Shown here: positions 17,372 through 27,946 of the stretch, piece by piece
Layout of the letters: each line of letters starts with the position of its first letter
How positions within the stretch are numbered: the first letter of the stretch is position 1
DNA from: Chelatococcus reniformis
GTDB lineage: Bacteria > Pseudomonadota > Alphaproteobacteria > Rhizobiales > Beijerinckiaceae
Assembly: GCF_014640075.1 (NCBI RefSeq)
Contig: NZ_BMGG01000001.1
Span: 1-64,000, forward strand
DNA length: 64,000 nt
Direction of reading: 5' to 3'
Translations under genes and position numbers: made by a program
Notes under the pieces: model-generated
The model's database searches: none
What the model was told of the DNA's origin: nothing
Seen by the model: only the letters and a program-made list of their open reading frames with translations

Positions 17372-19357
17372 TCATTGGGCCGCGATTCCGGTCGTCGCGC
17401 CGGCGCCCCACTTCGCTGCCGACCGCAGCTGGAACATCTCGCGGAACTGGCTGGTCGTCTGCGCGAGCAGCGTGCCGGTGTCCCAGTCGAGGATCACCGC
17501 GTAGCGCCGCACCGCGTCGAGCTTGTCGATGGTGCCGGCCCGGTAGCCCGCGGCCACCTCCTCCGGATCGGTGGCGAGCCACACGCCGCGCTCGGCTCGG
17601 ATGTCGTCGCGCAGGGCCTTGGTCGCGGCCTCCTCCACCGCATAGTCGCAGAGCTCGGCGTCGATCACCCGGATGACGACGCCGTAGTCCTTGGCGGCCC
17701 GTTCCACCGAGACGTAGTCGTCTTTGACGTCCTCCAGCACCAGCGCCGGAACGCGTTCGAGCGGATCGCCGAAGCCGCCGCCGCCGGCGGTCGGCCGGCT
17801 GAAGACATCGCCGGGGCCGATCGGCACGTCGGAGAAGACGGAACCCAGCCACTCCTCCTTGTCGGCGCCGGCCCGCGTGATGGCGAGCCCGTGCGGCATC
17901 GACGGCAGGCCGCCTTCGATGCCCCACACCACCGCCCGCTCGCGGTCGCAGATGTAAGAGATGACCGTCTTTTCCGCCTCCAGCATCACCGAGGTCTTGC
18001 GCACGCCGGCGCCGCCGCGCCACTTGCCGGGCCCGGGCGAGTCCGTGAGAATCTCGTACTCCGTGGTCAGGATCGGGTTGGCGCGCTCCTGGCCCTCGAC
18101 CGGCTGCGACATCAGCCCGGTGCCGAAGCAGGCTGTGGTGACGTTGCAGCCGTCCTTGCCGTTGCGGCCGCCCCAGCCGCCGGGCAGCCAGTCGTAGAAC
18201 ATGAAGATCGGCTTGCTGGCGCGGCGGCCGTCGAGCCCGCCGGTCAGCAGGTATTCGAGGTTGAACGCGCACGCGATCGCCCGCTCCGGCATGATCTTCG
18301 ACCACATTTCGTAGATGGCGTTCATGATCTTCTCGAACGGCATCAGGAAACCGGTAACCGCAACCGGCCATTTGGCGTCGACGATCGAGCCCTCCGGCGC
18401 GATGATCTCGAAGGCGCGGTAGAAGCCCGAGTTGAGCGGCAGGTCGGGGAAGAAGGTCTTCATGCCGGCGGCAACGGCGGAGAAGGTGGCGCCGAAGGCC
18501 GAGTTGTAGATCGATCCGATGGTCGGGTGGCTGCCGGTGAAGTCGTAGATCGCCTTGTCGCCCTTGATGGTCAGCTTGACCTTGATGGGGATCATCCCCT
18601 CCCCGCTGGCGGGATCGCGGTCGATGAAGTCCTGGGTCTCCCACTCGCCGTCGGGAATCGCGGCGAGGCGCTGGCGCACCGCCCGCTCCACGTAGTCCTG
18701 CACCGCGGCGAGCCCCGTCTCCACGGTGTCGCGGCCGTACTTGTCGACGAGGCGCAGGATCTCACGTTCGCACACCTGGGTCGCCTCGGCCTGGGCCTGG
18801 ATGTCGCCGATGATCGAGGCTGGATCGCGCGTGTTGGCGGCGAGCAGATTGGCGACGTCCTTGCAGAGCTTGCCCTGCGAGAACAGGCGGATCGGCGTGA
18901 TGCGCAGGCCCTCGCGGAACATCTCGCGGGCGGCCACGTCGAAGGAGCCCGGCACGCTGCCGCCCACGTCCGACCAGTGGCCGTTCGACTGGCTGAAGGC
19001 GATGATCTTGCCGTCGGCGAAGATCGGCCGGATCAACCGCACGTCGCAGAAGTGGGTGCCCCCGACATAGGGGTCGTTGATGGCGTAGACGTCGCCCGGA
19101 TGCATGTCGCCCTCGAAGGCGCGCATCACGTCCTTGCAGGTGAAGTGCAAGGTGCCGACGTGGACCGCGATGTCCTGATTGCCCTGGGCCGCCGAGTTGC
19201 CTTCGGCATCGTGCAGGGCGCTGGAGAAGTCGCGGTTGTAGATGACGAAGGAATAGCAGGTCCTGAGGATCTGCTCGCCCATCTGGTCGACGCTGGTGAT
19301 GAAGGAGTTCTTCAGCACCTCGAAGGTCACGGGATCGAGGGGAAGCGGCTCGGCCAT
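17372..19357 (-). CDS. HyuB-type subunit, hydantoinase B/oxoprolinase family (set 2)
   Basis: Protein of 661 aa. Conserved HyuB features: DPVTFEVLKNSFITSVDQM at the N-terminus, YAINDPYVGGTHFCD near residue 91, QSNGHWSDVGGSVPGSFDV, FPDLPLNSGFYRAF, and the late glycine-rich FSRPTAGGGGFGDP. About 100 residues longer at the C-terminus than set 1, ending in a region with LDWDTGTLLAQTTSQFREMF. It is strikingly like HyuB of set 3, much more than like sets 1 and 4. It starts 5 bases after hyuA2, so the two are one unit. Substrate unknown. Confidence 0.92.
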   Translation of the reverse strand: MAEPLPLDPVTFEVLKNSFITSVDQMGEQILRTCYSFVIYNRDFSSALHDAEGNSAAQGNQDIAVHVGTLHFTCKDVMRAFEGDMHPGDVYAINDPYVGGTHFCDVRLIRPIFADGKIIAFSQSNGHWSDVGGSVPGSFDVAAREMFREGLRITPIRLFSQGKLCKDVANLLAANTRDPASIIGDIQAQAEATQVCEREILRLVDKYGRDTVETGLAAVQDYVERAVRQRLAAIPDGEWETQDFIDRDPASGEGMIPIKVKLTIKGDKAIYDFTGSHPTIGSIYNSAFGATFSAVAAGMKTFFPDLPLNSGFYRAFEIIAPEGSIVDAKWPVAVTGFLMPFEKIMNAIYEMWSKIMPERAIACAFNLEYLLTGGLDGRRASKPIFMFYDWLPGGWGGRNGKDGCNVTTACFGTGLMSQPVEGQERANPILTTEYEILTDSPGPGKWRGGAGVRKTSVMLEAEKTVISYICDRERAVVWGIEGGLPSMPHGLAITRAGADKEEWLGSVFSDVPIGPGDVFSRPTAGGGGFGDPLERVPALVLEDVKDDYVSVERAAKDYGVVIRVIDAELCDYAVEEAATKALRDDIRAERGVWLATDPEEVAAGYRAGTIDKLDAVRRYAVILDWDTGTLLAQTTSQFREMFQLRSAAKWGAGATTGIAAQ

Positions 19358-19362
19358 CGCGG

Positions 19363-21390
<2,028 letters not shown>

Positions 21391-21408
21391 AGGATCCGCC
21401 TCCTGTCC

Positions 21409-21523
21409 GAGAGCATTGTGCAAATGGATGGCATCATCCAATTGCAGCGAAATACTCTAACCTCTTGCAACTCGCGCGCTTCTCCTGTGCCTGGGTGATT
21501 CCACCCAACCGGAAGCGCTCCAG
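21409..21523 (+). repeat. Intergenic mosaic repeat, type A
   Basis: Begins GAGAGCATTGTGCAAATGG and ends near GGGTGATTCCACCC, AACCGGAAGCGCTCCAG. It fills the gap between the araC-type gene ending at 21613 and the hyuA2 start region. The arms of the second hairpin differ from copy 1 but still pair. Confidence 0.75.
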
Positions 21524-21612
21524 GCCCGTGCGCCGGCAAAGCTCCGCCGCCCGCCCGAGCGGGTGGTCTCGACCTTTTCGATCCGCGAGTGCCGGCGCTG
21601 CGCCGGCCGCAG

Positions 21613-22584
21613 CTACCGTTGCGCGGCCGACCGCCCGGCCCGGGTGGTTCCCCGCGTGTCGCTCGGCGTACGCCCGAAATGAGCCCGATAGTGCCGGCTG
21701 AACTGGGCCTGATCGCCGAAGCCCCACTGGTAGGCGATTTCGGACATCGACCGGCGGCTGGTCGGATCACGCAGCGCCTCGTCGCACATCATGAGGCGCT
21801 GGCTGCGGATCCAGCCACAGACGGTACTGCCCTGCATCTCGAACAGCTGGTGCAAGTAACGCACCGAAATTCCGCAGGCATCCGCGATCATCTGCGGCGC
21901 AAGCCCGCTCATGCCGAGGTTCGCGCGGATGAAGCGCTCGACCCGCTGGAGGTGGGCGCTCTGCACCGAGGTGCCGCGGCTGCCCAGCACGCGGTCATCG
22001 GCTTCGACCGCCAGGGCCAGCAGATCGACCAGATGCCGCCCGGTGAGATCCCTGGCCGCCTCGTCCATCTCGTCGATGCGCGGCGCGGCCAGGCGGATCA
22101 TGTCGACGAACAGGGCACCGATGCCGCGCGTCGCATCGAAGGTGAGGGTCGCGAGCCGTTCGGGCTGGCCGACGCGGGCGCGCAGGGTCGCTGCCGGAAT
22201 CTTGAGCACCCAGAGCGCATTGGGCTCGGCGTGGCTGAACTCGTAGGGCAGATGGCTGCGCTCGACGAGAAAGGTGCCCGGCCGCCCGCGCACCTCGCGG
22301 CCATCCTGAACAAAGACGATGTCGGACAGCTCCGGCGCCGTGATCAGGAAGCTTTCCTCGCGCTCGTGCAGCAGATGCCGCTCATGCCGGCGATAGACCA
22401 GCCCATCGGACACGTTGCGCGAGATCGACACATCGCCGAGCGACCACACGTCGAGCGCGCCGGCGAAGCCCGGCGTGCTGTGAAAGCTTAGTTCCAAAGG
22501 GAAGTAGGTGCGCGAGACCGCCCGATTCCAGTACCACTTGCGCGCCGCCGGGGCAGCCTGCACGGTCGAGTAGCTCACGCGCAT
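21613..22584 (-). CDS. AraC family transcriptional regulator (AraC-binding-like N-terminus)
   Basis: Protein of 323 aa. The N-terminal 190 residues form an effector domain of the PF14525 type (FLITAPELSDIVFVQDG, FLVERSHLPYEFSHAEPN), followed by two C-terminal helix-turn-helix units (LAPQMIADACGISVRYLHQL and MSEIAYQWGFGDQAQFSRHY). The start is the ATG at 22584, with GGGAGG at 5-base spacing; an ATG 147 bases upstream adds residues without domain character. It lies directly upstream of hyuA2-hyuB2 on the same strand, separated by a mosaic repeat, and is the likely activator of that pair. A regulator of the same type accompanies set 4. Confidence 0.9.
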   Translation of the reverse strand: MRVSYSTVQAAPAARKWYWNRAVSRTYFPLELSFHSTPGFAGALDVWSLGDVSISRNVSDGLVYRRHERHLLHEREESFLITAPELSDIVFVQDGREVRGRPGTFLVERSHLPYEFSHAEPNALWVLKIPAATLRARVGQPERLATLTFDATRGIGALFVDMIRLAAPRIDEMDEAARDLTGRHLVDLLALAVEADDRVLGSRGTSVQSAHLQRVERFIRANLGMSGLAPQMIADACGISVRYLHQLFEMQGSTVCGWIRSQRLMMCDEALRDPTSRRSMSEIAYQWGFGDQAQFSRHYRAHFGRTPSDTRGTTRAGRSAAQR

Positions 22585-22927
22585 TCTAACCTCCCGTTTC
22601 GGCACAGGGGAGAGCGTGGCCGCAGCGCGAATGGAGCGCGTATCCGGCGCCGGCCGAGCCTCGCCCTGATACGCGGCGCCCGTCCCCCTGGGGAGTGCGC
22701 GAGTCCGCCTCGCCGACGTGATCTGCAGCACGCATGGTGCCCTCCGATCGCAGCTCCTAGCAATTTGGTTGCCAAGCCGGGCACCAAGCCGCAGTCGTTA
22801 TTGTTAAGCGACACTATCACGACATGCTTGCCGGTGCGTGCGCTGAGTCATGCGTCTGGGTGCAGTGGTGGCAGCGGTGCAGTGCTACGCCGCGGCGCAC
22901 AATACTTTCGCAGCCGCCGGTTACATC
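22585..22927. other. Non-coding gap between the araC-type and gluQ-RS genes
   Basis: No gene is supported. Both neighbours are on the minus strand, so this must contain the promoter of the araC-type gene. An AT-richer patch at about 22795-22825 (minus strand CGCTTAACAATAACGAC) is the best place for it, but no clear box pair is seen. Confidence 0.4.
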
Positions 22928-23836
22928 TCAAGCGCCGGCTTCGAGATCACCGAATCCCAGATCGCGGCGCACGTCGCCGGCCGTGATGCCGCGCGCCCTG
23001 AGCTGGCGCAGCGGCAACGATTCCACGCTCTTCGCCAGCTTGCGGCCGTCATCGTCGGTGATCAGCCGATGATGGTGATAGCACGGTTCGGCCAGACCCA
23101 GCAGACGCTGCAACAGGCGATGGATGGCGGTGGCGGCGAGGAGATCCGCCCCACGGACCACGTGCGTCACGCCTTGCAGGGCGTCGTCGACCGTCACCGC
23201 AAGGTGATAGCTCGTCGGCACGTCGCGCCGGCCGAGCACGACGTCGCCCCAGCACCGGGGATCGACAGCTACGGAGCCTTCACGGCAGTCGCAGTCGCAG
23301 ACCCGCATGGTGAGGCCCTCGCTGCACAGCGCGCAAGCCTCATCCATGCGCAGGCGCAGGGTGTGGAGCGTGCCGGCGGCGAGCCGGCGCTCCACCTCGG
23401 CCGGCGCCAGTGCGCGGCAGGTGCCGGGATAGAGGAGCGCGCCGTCGGGATCGCGCGGCGTCTCGCCTCGCCGGCCGACAGCGGCGGCGATCTCGGCCCG
23501 CGAGCAGAAGCAGGGATAGAGCAGCCCTCTCCGCCTCAGTTCGTCCAGAACCGCTGCGTAGGTGGCGAAGTGGTCCGACTGGCGGCGCACCGGCTGCGGA
23601 TAGGCAAGGCCGAGCCAGGCCAGATCCTCCAGCAGCGCCTCCGCATAGGCGGGCCGGCAGCGGCCGATGTCGATGTCCTCGATGCGCAGCAGCACGACAC
23701 CGCCGAGCCGGCGCGCCAGGCGCGCGTTGAGGAGCGCCGAGTAGGCGTGACCCAGGTGCAGATAGCCGTTGGGACTTGGCGCGAAGCGCAGGATGGGCCG
23801 CGACACCGGGCCGATGGGCGCAAGATCCGGGAGCAT
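22928..23836 (-). CDS. gluQ: Glutamyl-Q tRNA(Asp) synthetase
   Basis: Protein of 302 aa, a shortened paralogue of glutamyl-tRNA synthetase that attaches glutamate to the queuosine base of tRNA(Asp) in place of charging the acceptor end. The catalytic half is intact: RFAPSPNGYLHLGHAYSA (HIGH motif) and DDGRKLAKSV (KMSKS-like). The zinc site CFCSR plus YPGTC, typical for this group, is present. It has no anticodon-binding domain, as expected. It is divergent from the glycosylase gene with only 31 bases between start codons. Confidence 0.92.
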   Translation of the reverse strand: MLPDLAPIGPVSRPILRFAPSPNGYLHLGHAYSALLNARLARRLGGVVLLRIEDIDIGRCRPAYAEALLEDLAWLGLAYPQPVRRQSDHFATYAAVLDELRRRGLLYPCFCSRAEIAAAVGRRGETPRDPDGALLYPGTCRALAPAEVERRLAAGTLHTLRLRMDEACALCSEGLTMRVCDCDCREGSVAVDPRCWGDVVLGRRDVPTSYHLAVTVDDALQGVTHVVRGADLLAATAIHRLLQRLLGLAEPCYHHHRLITDDDGRKLAKSVESLPLRQLRARGITAGDVRRDLGFGDLEAGA

Positions 23837-23867
23837 GTCCCCGCTGCTTTCGCGCTAAGTTTCGCCC

Positions 23868-25082
23868 ATGACAAGCCTGATCGATTCGCGCGCGGCGCTC
23901 GATGCGGGCCTCGCCGCGCTGGCCCGGCTCGACCCCTTGATGGCCGAGGTGATGGCGCGCGGCATGCGCCCGCCGCTGCGCAAGCGCGAGCCCGGCTTCC
24001 GAGGCCTCGCCGGCATCATCGTGGCGCAGCAGGTGTCGACCGCCAGCGCCAATGCCATCTGGACGCGGCTCGACGCGGCCCTGCACCCGACCGATGCGCA
24101 CCGGCTGCTGACAGCCTCCGATGCGGTGCTGCGCACGGCCGGGCTCTCCACCCCCAAGGTTCGCGCGCTGCGCACCATCGCCGCTGCGGTCGCCGACGGC
24201 ACGCTGCCGCTCGACGCGCTGGCCGACATGGACGCGGAGGCGGCCCACGCCACGTTGACCCGCATCGGGGGCATCGGCCCGTGGACCGCCGACATCTACC
24301 TGCTGTTCTGCCTCGGCCATCCCGACACCTTTCCGGCCGGCGACCTCGCCCTGCAGGAGGCGGCCCGCCTCGCGCTCAGGCTGGCGGAGCGGCCCGACGA
24401 GACGGCGATGGCGGCGCTCGCCCTGCGCTGGCGGCCGTGGCGCGGCGCCGCCGCCTATCTGCTGTGGGCTTTCTACGCCCGGGCCAAGGGCCGCGACGGC
24501 GCCCCCGTGGCGGGCGCCGACGGCGCCACCACCGCCATCGTCGGTCCGGCCGAGGCTGCCCGGCCGCCGCTCCGTGGCGAACTGGCGGGGCTTGCCGACG
24601 GGGGCGACGCGGCCACGGCGGCCCTGCTGCGCGATCCGTGGGCGGCGGACCTGTTGTTCGAGGGCGTGCTGTCCGACAGCGCTCCCATCCGCCTGCATGC
24701 AGCCCGCGGCCTCGCGGCGCTGGCCTCGGCCAAGCCCCTGGCCCTGACGGGCCGGGCCGCAGCGCTGATCGCGCTCCTCGACCGCGGCACCGATGCCGCC
24801 GCCTCTCCGCATCTGATGGGCGCGCTGGCGCGGGCGGCGCTGACCGATCAGGAGGCGCGGCGCGCAGTCGCCGTGCTGCTGCGCATTGCCGAGGGCCGCG
24901 GCGCCGCCCGTGCCGACACGCGCGCCTGCGCCCTCGAGGCCGCGGCCGACCTCGCGGTGCGCACCGGCGCCCACGCCCGCCGCCTTGTGCAAGTGCTGGC
25001 ACGCCTGAGCGCCGACGGCCCGGCGGCGCTGCGCAGCCGGGCGCGACGCCTGCAGCGGCACCGGGCTAAAGCGCTCGCCTGA
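23868..25082 (+). CDS. AlkA-type DNA-3-methyladenine glycosylase with a C-terminal HEAT-like extension
   Basis: Protein of 404 aa, about twice the length of a short AlkA. Residues 1-210 form an HhH-GPD glycosylase: FRGLAGIIVAQQVSTASA, then the helix-hairpin-helix LTRIGGIGPWTADIYLL with the downstream catalytic aspartate in FPAGDLALQEA, and WRPWRGAAAYLLWAFY. After a Gly/Ala linker, residues 230-400 are a run of Ala/Leu-rich helix pairs with HEAT-like spacing (SAPIRLHAARGLAALAS, AASPHLMGALARAALTD, ADTRACALEAAADLAVR). It removes alkylated bases; the tail might bind DNA or protein. No frameshift or start signal separates the parts, so this looks like a true fusion. Confidence 0.85.
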   Translation: MTSLIDSRAALDAGLAALARLDPLMAEVMARGMRPPLRKREPGFRGLAGIIVAQQVSTASANAIWTRLDAALHPTDAHRLLTASDAVLRTAGLSTPKVRALRTIAAAVADGTLPLDALADMDAEAAHATLTRIGGIGPWTADIYLLFCLGHPDTFPAGDLALQEAARLALRLAERPDETAMAALALRWRPWRGAAAYLLWAFYARAKGRDGAPVAGADGATTAIVGPAEAARPPLRGELAGLADGGDAATAALLRDPWAADLLFEGVLSDSAPIRLHAARGLAALASAKPLALTGRAAALIALLDRGTDAAASPHLMGALARAALTDQEARRAVAVLLRIAEGRGAARADTRACALEAAADLAVRTGAHARRLVQVLARLSADGPAALRSRARRLQRHRAKALA

Positions 25083-25152
25083 CCGTGTCGCCGTGTCGCC
25101 TGCCGTGCTAAGGCTCGACGAGCGGACGGGCATCCATTGGGAGTGGCAGACG

Positions 25153-25848
25153 ATGGCGCAGACGATCGACGGGCCGCGCCTTGCGCCACGCTCGGGGAGG
25201 GCCAAGCGGCTGGTCGTGCTGCTGCATGGCTACGGCGCGGACGGCAACGACCTGATCGAGATCGGCCGCCAGTGGCAGGCCTGGCTCCCCGACACCTATT
25301 TCGTGGCGCCGCATGCGCCGAGCCGCCTGCCGCAGATGCCCACCGGCCGGCAGTGGTTCCCGCTCACCATGCGCGACCCCAACGAGCGCTGGGTGGGCGC
25401 CAATGCCGCCCAGCCAGTCATCGACGCCTTCCTCGACGCCGAGTTCGCCCGCCATGGCCTCGACGAGAGCAAGCTGGCGCTGGTGGGCTTCAGCCAGGGC
25501 ACGATGATGGCCCTGCACGTCGGCCTGCGGCGCGCGCGGCCGCCCGCCGCCCTGCTCGGCTATTCCGGCCTGCTGGTGGCCGACGAGCGCGCCGGCACCG
25601 AGGCGCTGAAGGACGATATCCGCGGCCGGCCGCCGGTGCTGCTCATCCACGGCGAGGCCGACGACCTCATTCCCGCCGACGCCCTGTTCCTCTCCGCCGA
25701 GGGGCTGGCGAAGGCCGAGGTGCCCTGCCAATGGCACCTGTGCCCGGGGCTCGGCCACGGCATCGACGCCGAGGGCCTGCGGCACGGGGGCCTGTTCCTC
25801 ACCCAGTGCTTCGGGCTGCCCTATCCCGCGCGCGGAGCCGCGGGGTAG
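25153..25848 (+). CDS. Alpha/beta hydrolase, phospholipase/carboxylesterase family
   Basis: Protein of 231 aa in the YpfH/carboxylesterase family (PF02230). Cytosolic serine hydrolase with VVLLHGYGADGNDLIE (oxyanion side), nucleophile elbow GFSQGTMMAL, the acid in LIHGEADDLIP and histidine in GLGHGIDAEG, so the triad is complete. The ATG at 25153 is used because the core starts shortly after; an upstream frame begins at 25093. It follows the glycosylase gene by 70 bases. The physiological ester is unknown. Confidence 0.88.
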   Translation: MAQTIDGPRLAPRSGRAKRLVVLLHGYGADGNDLIEIGRQWQAWLPDTYFVAPHAPSRLPQMPTGRQWFPLTMRDPNERWVGANAAQPVIDAFLDAEFARHGLDESKLALVGFSQGTMMALHVGLRRARPPAALLGYSGLLVADERAGTEALKDDIRGRPPVLLIHGEADDLIPADALFLSAEGLAKAEVPCQWHLCPGLGHGIDAEGLRHGGLFLTQCFGLPYPARGAAG

Positions 25849-25874
25849 GCCCAGCACCGATGGAAGGCGCACCC

Positions 25875-26756
25875 ATGACCGTCGAGACCATCGTTCCGGG
25901 TGTGCTCACCGTGGCGTCGGCCGTTCCGGACCCGCCGTTCGAAATGGAGCGGGATGGCGCGCTGGCGGGCTTCGATATCGCGCTGATGCAGGCCCTCGCC
26001 GCCGAGCTCGGCCTCACCTGGCGCGCCTGCCGCTACGAGGGCGCCGATTTCAACGGCATCTTCGACGGGCTCGAGAGCGGCGCCTGGGATTGCGTCGCCT
26101 CCGGGACGACGATCACGCCCGAGCGCGAGGCCAAGGTGGATTTCTGCGCGCCCTATGTCATCTCAGGGCAGAGCCTCGTGTGCAACGTCGCGCGCCATCC
26201 CACGTACCGGTCCGTCCGCGACCTCGGGGGGCAGGTGATCGCCGTCCAGAAGGGCAACACCTCGCAGCCAGTGGCCGAGCGCCTGAAAGCGCAGGGCGCC
26301 GTGGCCGAGGTGCGGGTCTACCCCTATGCCGGCATCGGCGCCATGCTCGACGACCTGGAGGCCGGTCGGATCGCCGCCATCATGAAGCTTGCGCCGGTCA
26401 TGCGTTGGCTGACACGCGACCGGTCACACCTGGAGGTGGTGCAGGACGATATCACCGTGGAGAAGCTCGGCATCTGCGTGCGCAAAGGCAACGCCCCTTT
26501 GCGCGAGGCGCTCGATGCCGCCCAGGCGCGCCTCGCGGCCGACGGTCGCCTCGGCGCGCTGGTCACGACGTGGATCAAACCACGACACGCTGCATTCGCC
26601 TGTTCACCGGGCCCGACGGCCGCTCCCACGTGGAGGACATCGCCCTGCCCCTCGCCGTCGTCCAGGCGGCTCACGCCGTGCATCTCGAGGAGAGCCCAGC
26701 GCATGCCTCGCTCGACTGGCACACCGCCCCGTGCCGGCAATACGTCGTCACCTTGA
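25875..26756 (+). CDS. Solute-binding-like protein (family 3), no signal peptide, 3' end out of family
   Basis: Residues 1-235 match the extracellular solute-binding protein family 3 fold: PPFEMERDGALAGFDIALMQ, WDCVASGTTITPEREAKVDF and VIAVQKGNTSQPVAERLK. There is no signal peptide, no ABC permease nearby and the first strand starts at once, so a periplasmic role is doubtful. After VTTWIK, where such proteins end, the frame runs on for about 58 low-complexity residues through the cupin gene in another frame, giving a 187-base overlap. This looks like loss of the original stop by deletion or frameshift. The ATG at 25875 has GGAAGG upstream; another ATG is at 25860. Confidence 0.65.
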   Translation: MTVETIVPGVLTVASAVPDPPFEMERDGALAGFDIALMQALAAELGLTWRACRYEGADFNGIFDGLESGAWDCVASGTTITPEREAKVDFCAPYVISGQSLVCNVARHPTYRSVRDLGGQVIAVQKGNTSQPVAERLKAQGAVAEVRVYPYAGIGAMLDDLEAGRIAAIMKLAPVMRWLTRDRSHLEVVQDDITVEKLGICVRKGNAPLREALDAAQARLAADGRLGALVTTWIKPRHAAFACSPGPTAAPTWRTSPCPSPSSRRLTPCISRRAQRMPRSTGTPPRAGNTSSP

Positions 26757-26923
26757 GCGGCACGCTCGAGTTCACCACCCGCGACGGCGAGACCTTTGTG
26801 CTGGCCCCGGGCGACGTTCTCCTCGCCGAGGACACGAGCGGCAGCGGGCATCGCTGGCGCCTCATCGACGAGGCGCCGTGGCGAAGGCTCTACGTGGAGC
26901 TCGATGCGGCGCCGGGTGACTGA
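26570..26923 (+). CDS. Small cupin-domain protein
   Basis: Protein of 117 aa from the GTG at 26570, which lies inside the end of the preceding gene. Core: RLFTGPDGRSHVEDIALPL, CRQYVVTLSGTLEFTTRDGE and FVLAPGDVLLAEDTSGSGH, a single-domain beta-barrel cupin. Of the metal-binding histidines usual in cupins only the late one (SGH) is evident; the first motif has RQYV in place of HxH, so it may not be a metalloenzyme. No ribosome binding site is visible before the GTG, so it may depend on translation of the upstream gene. Function unknown. Confidence 0.65.
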   Translation: MDQTTTRCIRLFTGPDGRSHVEDIALPLAVVQAAHAVHLEESPAHASLDWHTAPCRQYVVTLSGTLEFTTRDGETFVLAPGDVLLAEDTSGSGHRWRLIDEAPWRRLYVELDAAPGD

Positions 26924-26956
26924 GTCCGCCTGGGCCGCGGACGAGCGAGATCGCGT

Positions 26957-27066
26957 CTAGAGCATTTCCGCGTTTCTTCGAATCGCCAAAATGCTCTATT
27001 TGATTGATTTGTCTCGTTTGCTTCACGCGAACCGGCGTCCACTTCGCTCGAAAACGGATACTCTAG
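26957..27066 (+). repeat. Intergenic mosaic repeat, type B
   Basis: CTAGAGCATTTCCGCGTTTC at the left, TTCACGCGAACCGGCGTCC in the right half, closing with CTCTAG. The closing CTAG at the right edge contains the TAG stop codon of the minus-strand aldolase gene. Confidence 0.85.
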
Positions 27067-27833
27067 CCGCGCAGGATGCCGATGGCCTGGCGGGCGGCGC
27101 TGTGCAGCAGCAGCCCGTCGCTGCCCACGGCGATGAAGACGAAACCGCGGGCAGCCAGCGTCTTCGCCCGCTGGGCCGTGATGGCGTAGACGCCGGGCAC
27201 CTTGCCGGCGGCACGGCAGCGCGCCACCACGTGGTCGAGCGCCTCCTCCACCGCCGGTGCCTCGGCATCCACCTGCGCGCCGTCGGACAGGGCAATCGAC
27301 AGGTCAGACGGGCCGACGAAGATCCCGTCGATCCCGTCGACCGCCAGAATGTCGTCGAGCGCGCCGAGCGCCTCGCGCGTCTCCACCATCGCGAAGACAC
27401 GAACCAGGGCGTTGCCGCCTGCCAGATATGCGGCGGCGGTGAGCCCGGACAGCGGCAGGGCCGCGTAGGGGCTCCAGCTGCGCTGGCCGACCGGCGGCAA
27501 CTTGGTGAATGCCACCAGCGCCCGGGCGTCGGCCGCGGAATTGACCATCGGCGCGATGATCGCCGCGGCGCCCGCGTCGAGCAGCCGCGACGCGGTGGCG
27601 AACTCGCCGACCGGGATGCGCACCACGGCCGGCCGGTCAGCCGCCATGATCAGCGGGATCGAGCGCAAGACGCCGAGGTAGTCGATGGCGCCGTGCTGCA
27701 TGTCGAGGGTGACGGCGTCGTAGCCAGCCTGGGCCAGCGCCCCGGCGACCATCGGCTCGGGCCACCCGACCCAGGCGGTGAAGGTCGAGTCGCCACGGCG
27801 GAGGCGATCGGCGAAAGCTGCATAGACCGTCAT
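27063..27833 (-). CDS. HpcH/HpaI aldolase family protein
   Basis: Protein of 256 aa, class II (metal-dependent) pyruvate aldolase family that splits 2-keto-3-deoxy or 4-hydroxy-2-oxo acids to pyruvate plus an aldehyde. TIM-barrel landmarks: DAVTLDMQHGAIDY (general DMxHG motif), VVRIP, metal ligand glutamate in FAMVETREAL and aspartate in IFVGPSDLSIAL. The ATG at 27833 follows GAGGAG at good spacing. The stop codon lies in the edge of a type B repeat. The HAD hydrolase gene is 113 bases upstream on the same strand. Confidence 0.88.
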   Translation of the reverse strand: MTVYAAFADRLRRGDSTFTAWVGWPEPMVAGALAQAGYDAVTLDMQHGAIDYLGVLRSIPLIMAADRPAVVRIPVGEFATASRLLDAGAAAIIAPMVNSAADARALVAFTKLPPVGQRSWSPYAALPLSGLTAAAYLAGGNALVRVFAMVETREALGALDDILAVDGIDGIFVGPSDLSIALSDGAQVDAEAPAVEEALDHVVARCRAAGKVPGVYAITAQRAKTLAARGFVFIAVGSDGLLLHSAARQAIGILRG

Positions 27834-27946
27834 GGCGTCTCCTCTTCGTCTTCGTTTCGGCTTCGGTCGATGTCGTTTGCATCGACGTCGACTTGGATCG
27901 CAGTCGTTGGACTGCTGCCGTCTTGGCGCGGGCGTCCGCGCCGCCG

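Noticed and set aside
21391-21441. Longer N-terminus for HyuA2 starting at the ATG at 21441
   Set aside because: It lies in the type A repeat and lacks a ribosome binding site, whereas the TTG at 21390 has AGGAGG at the right distance and gives the conserved start.
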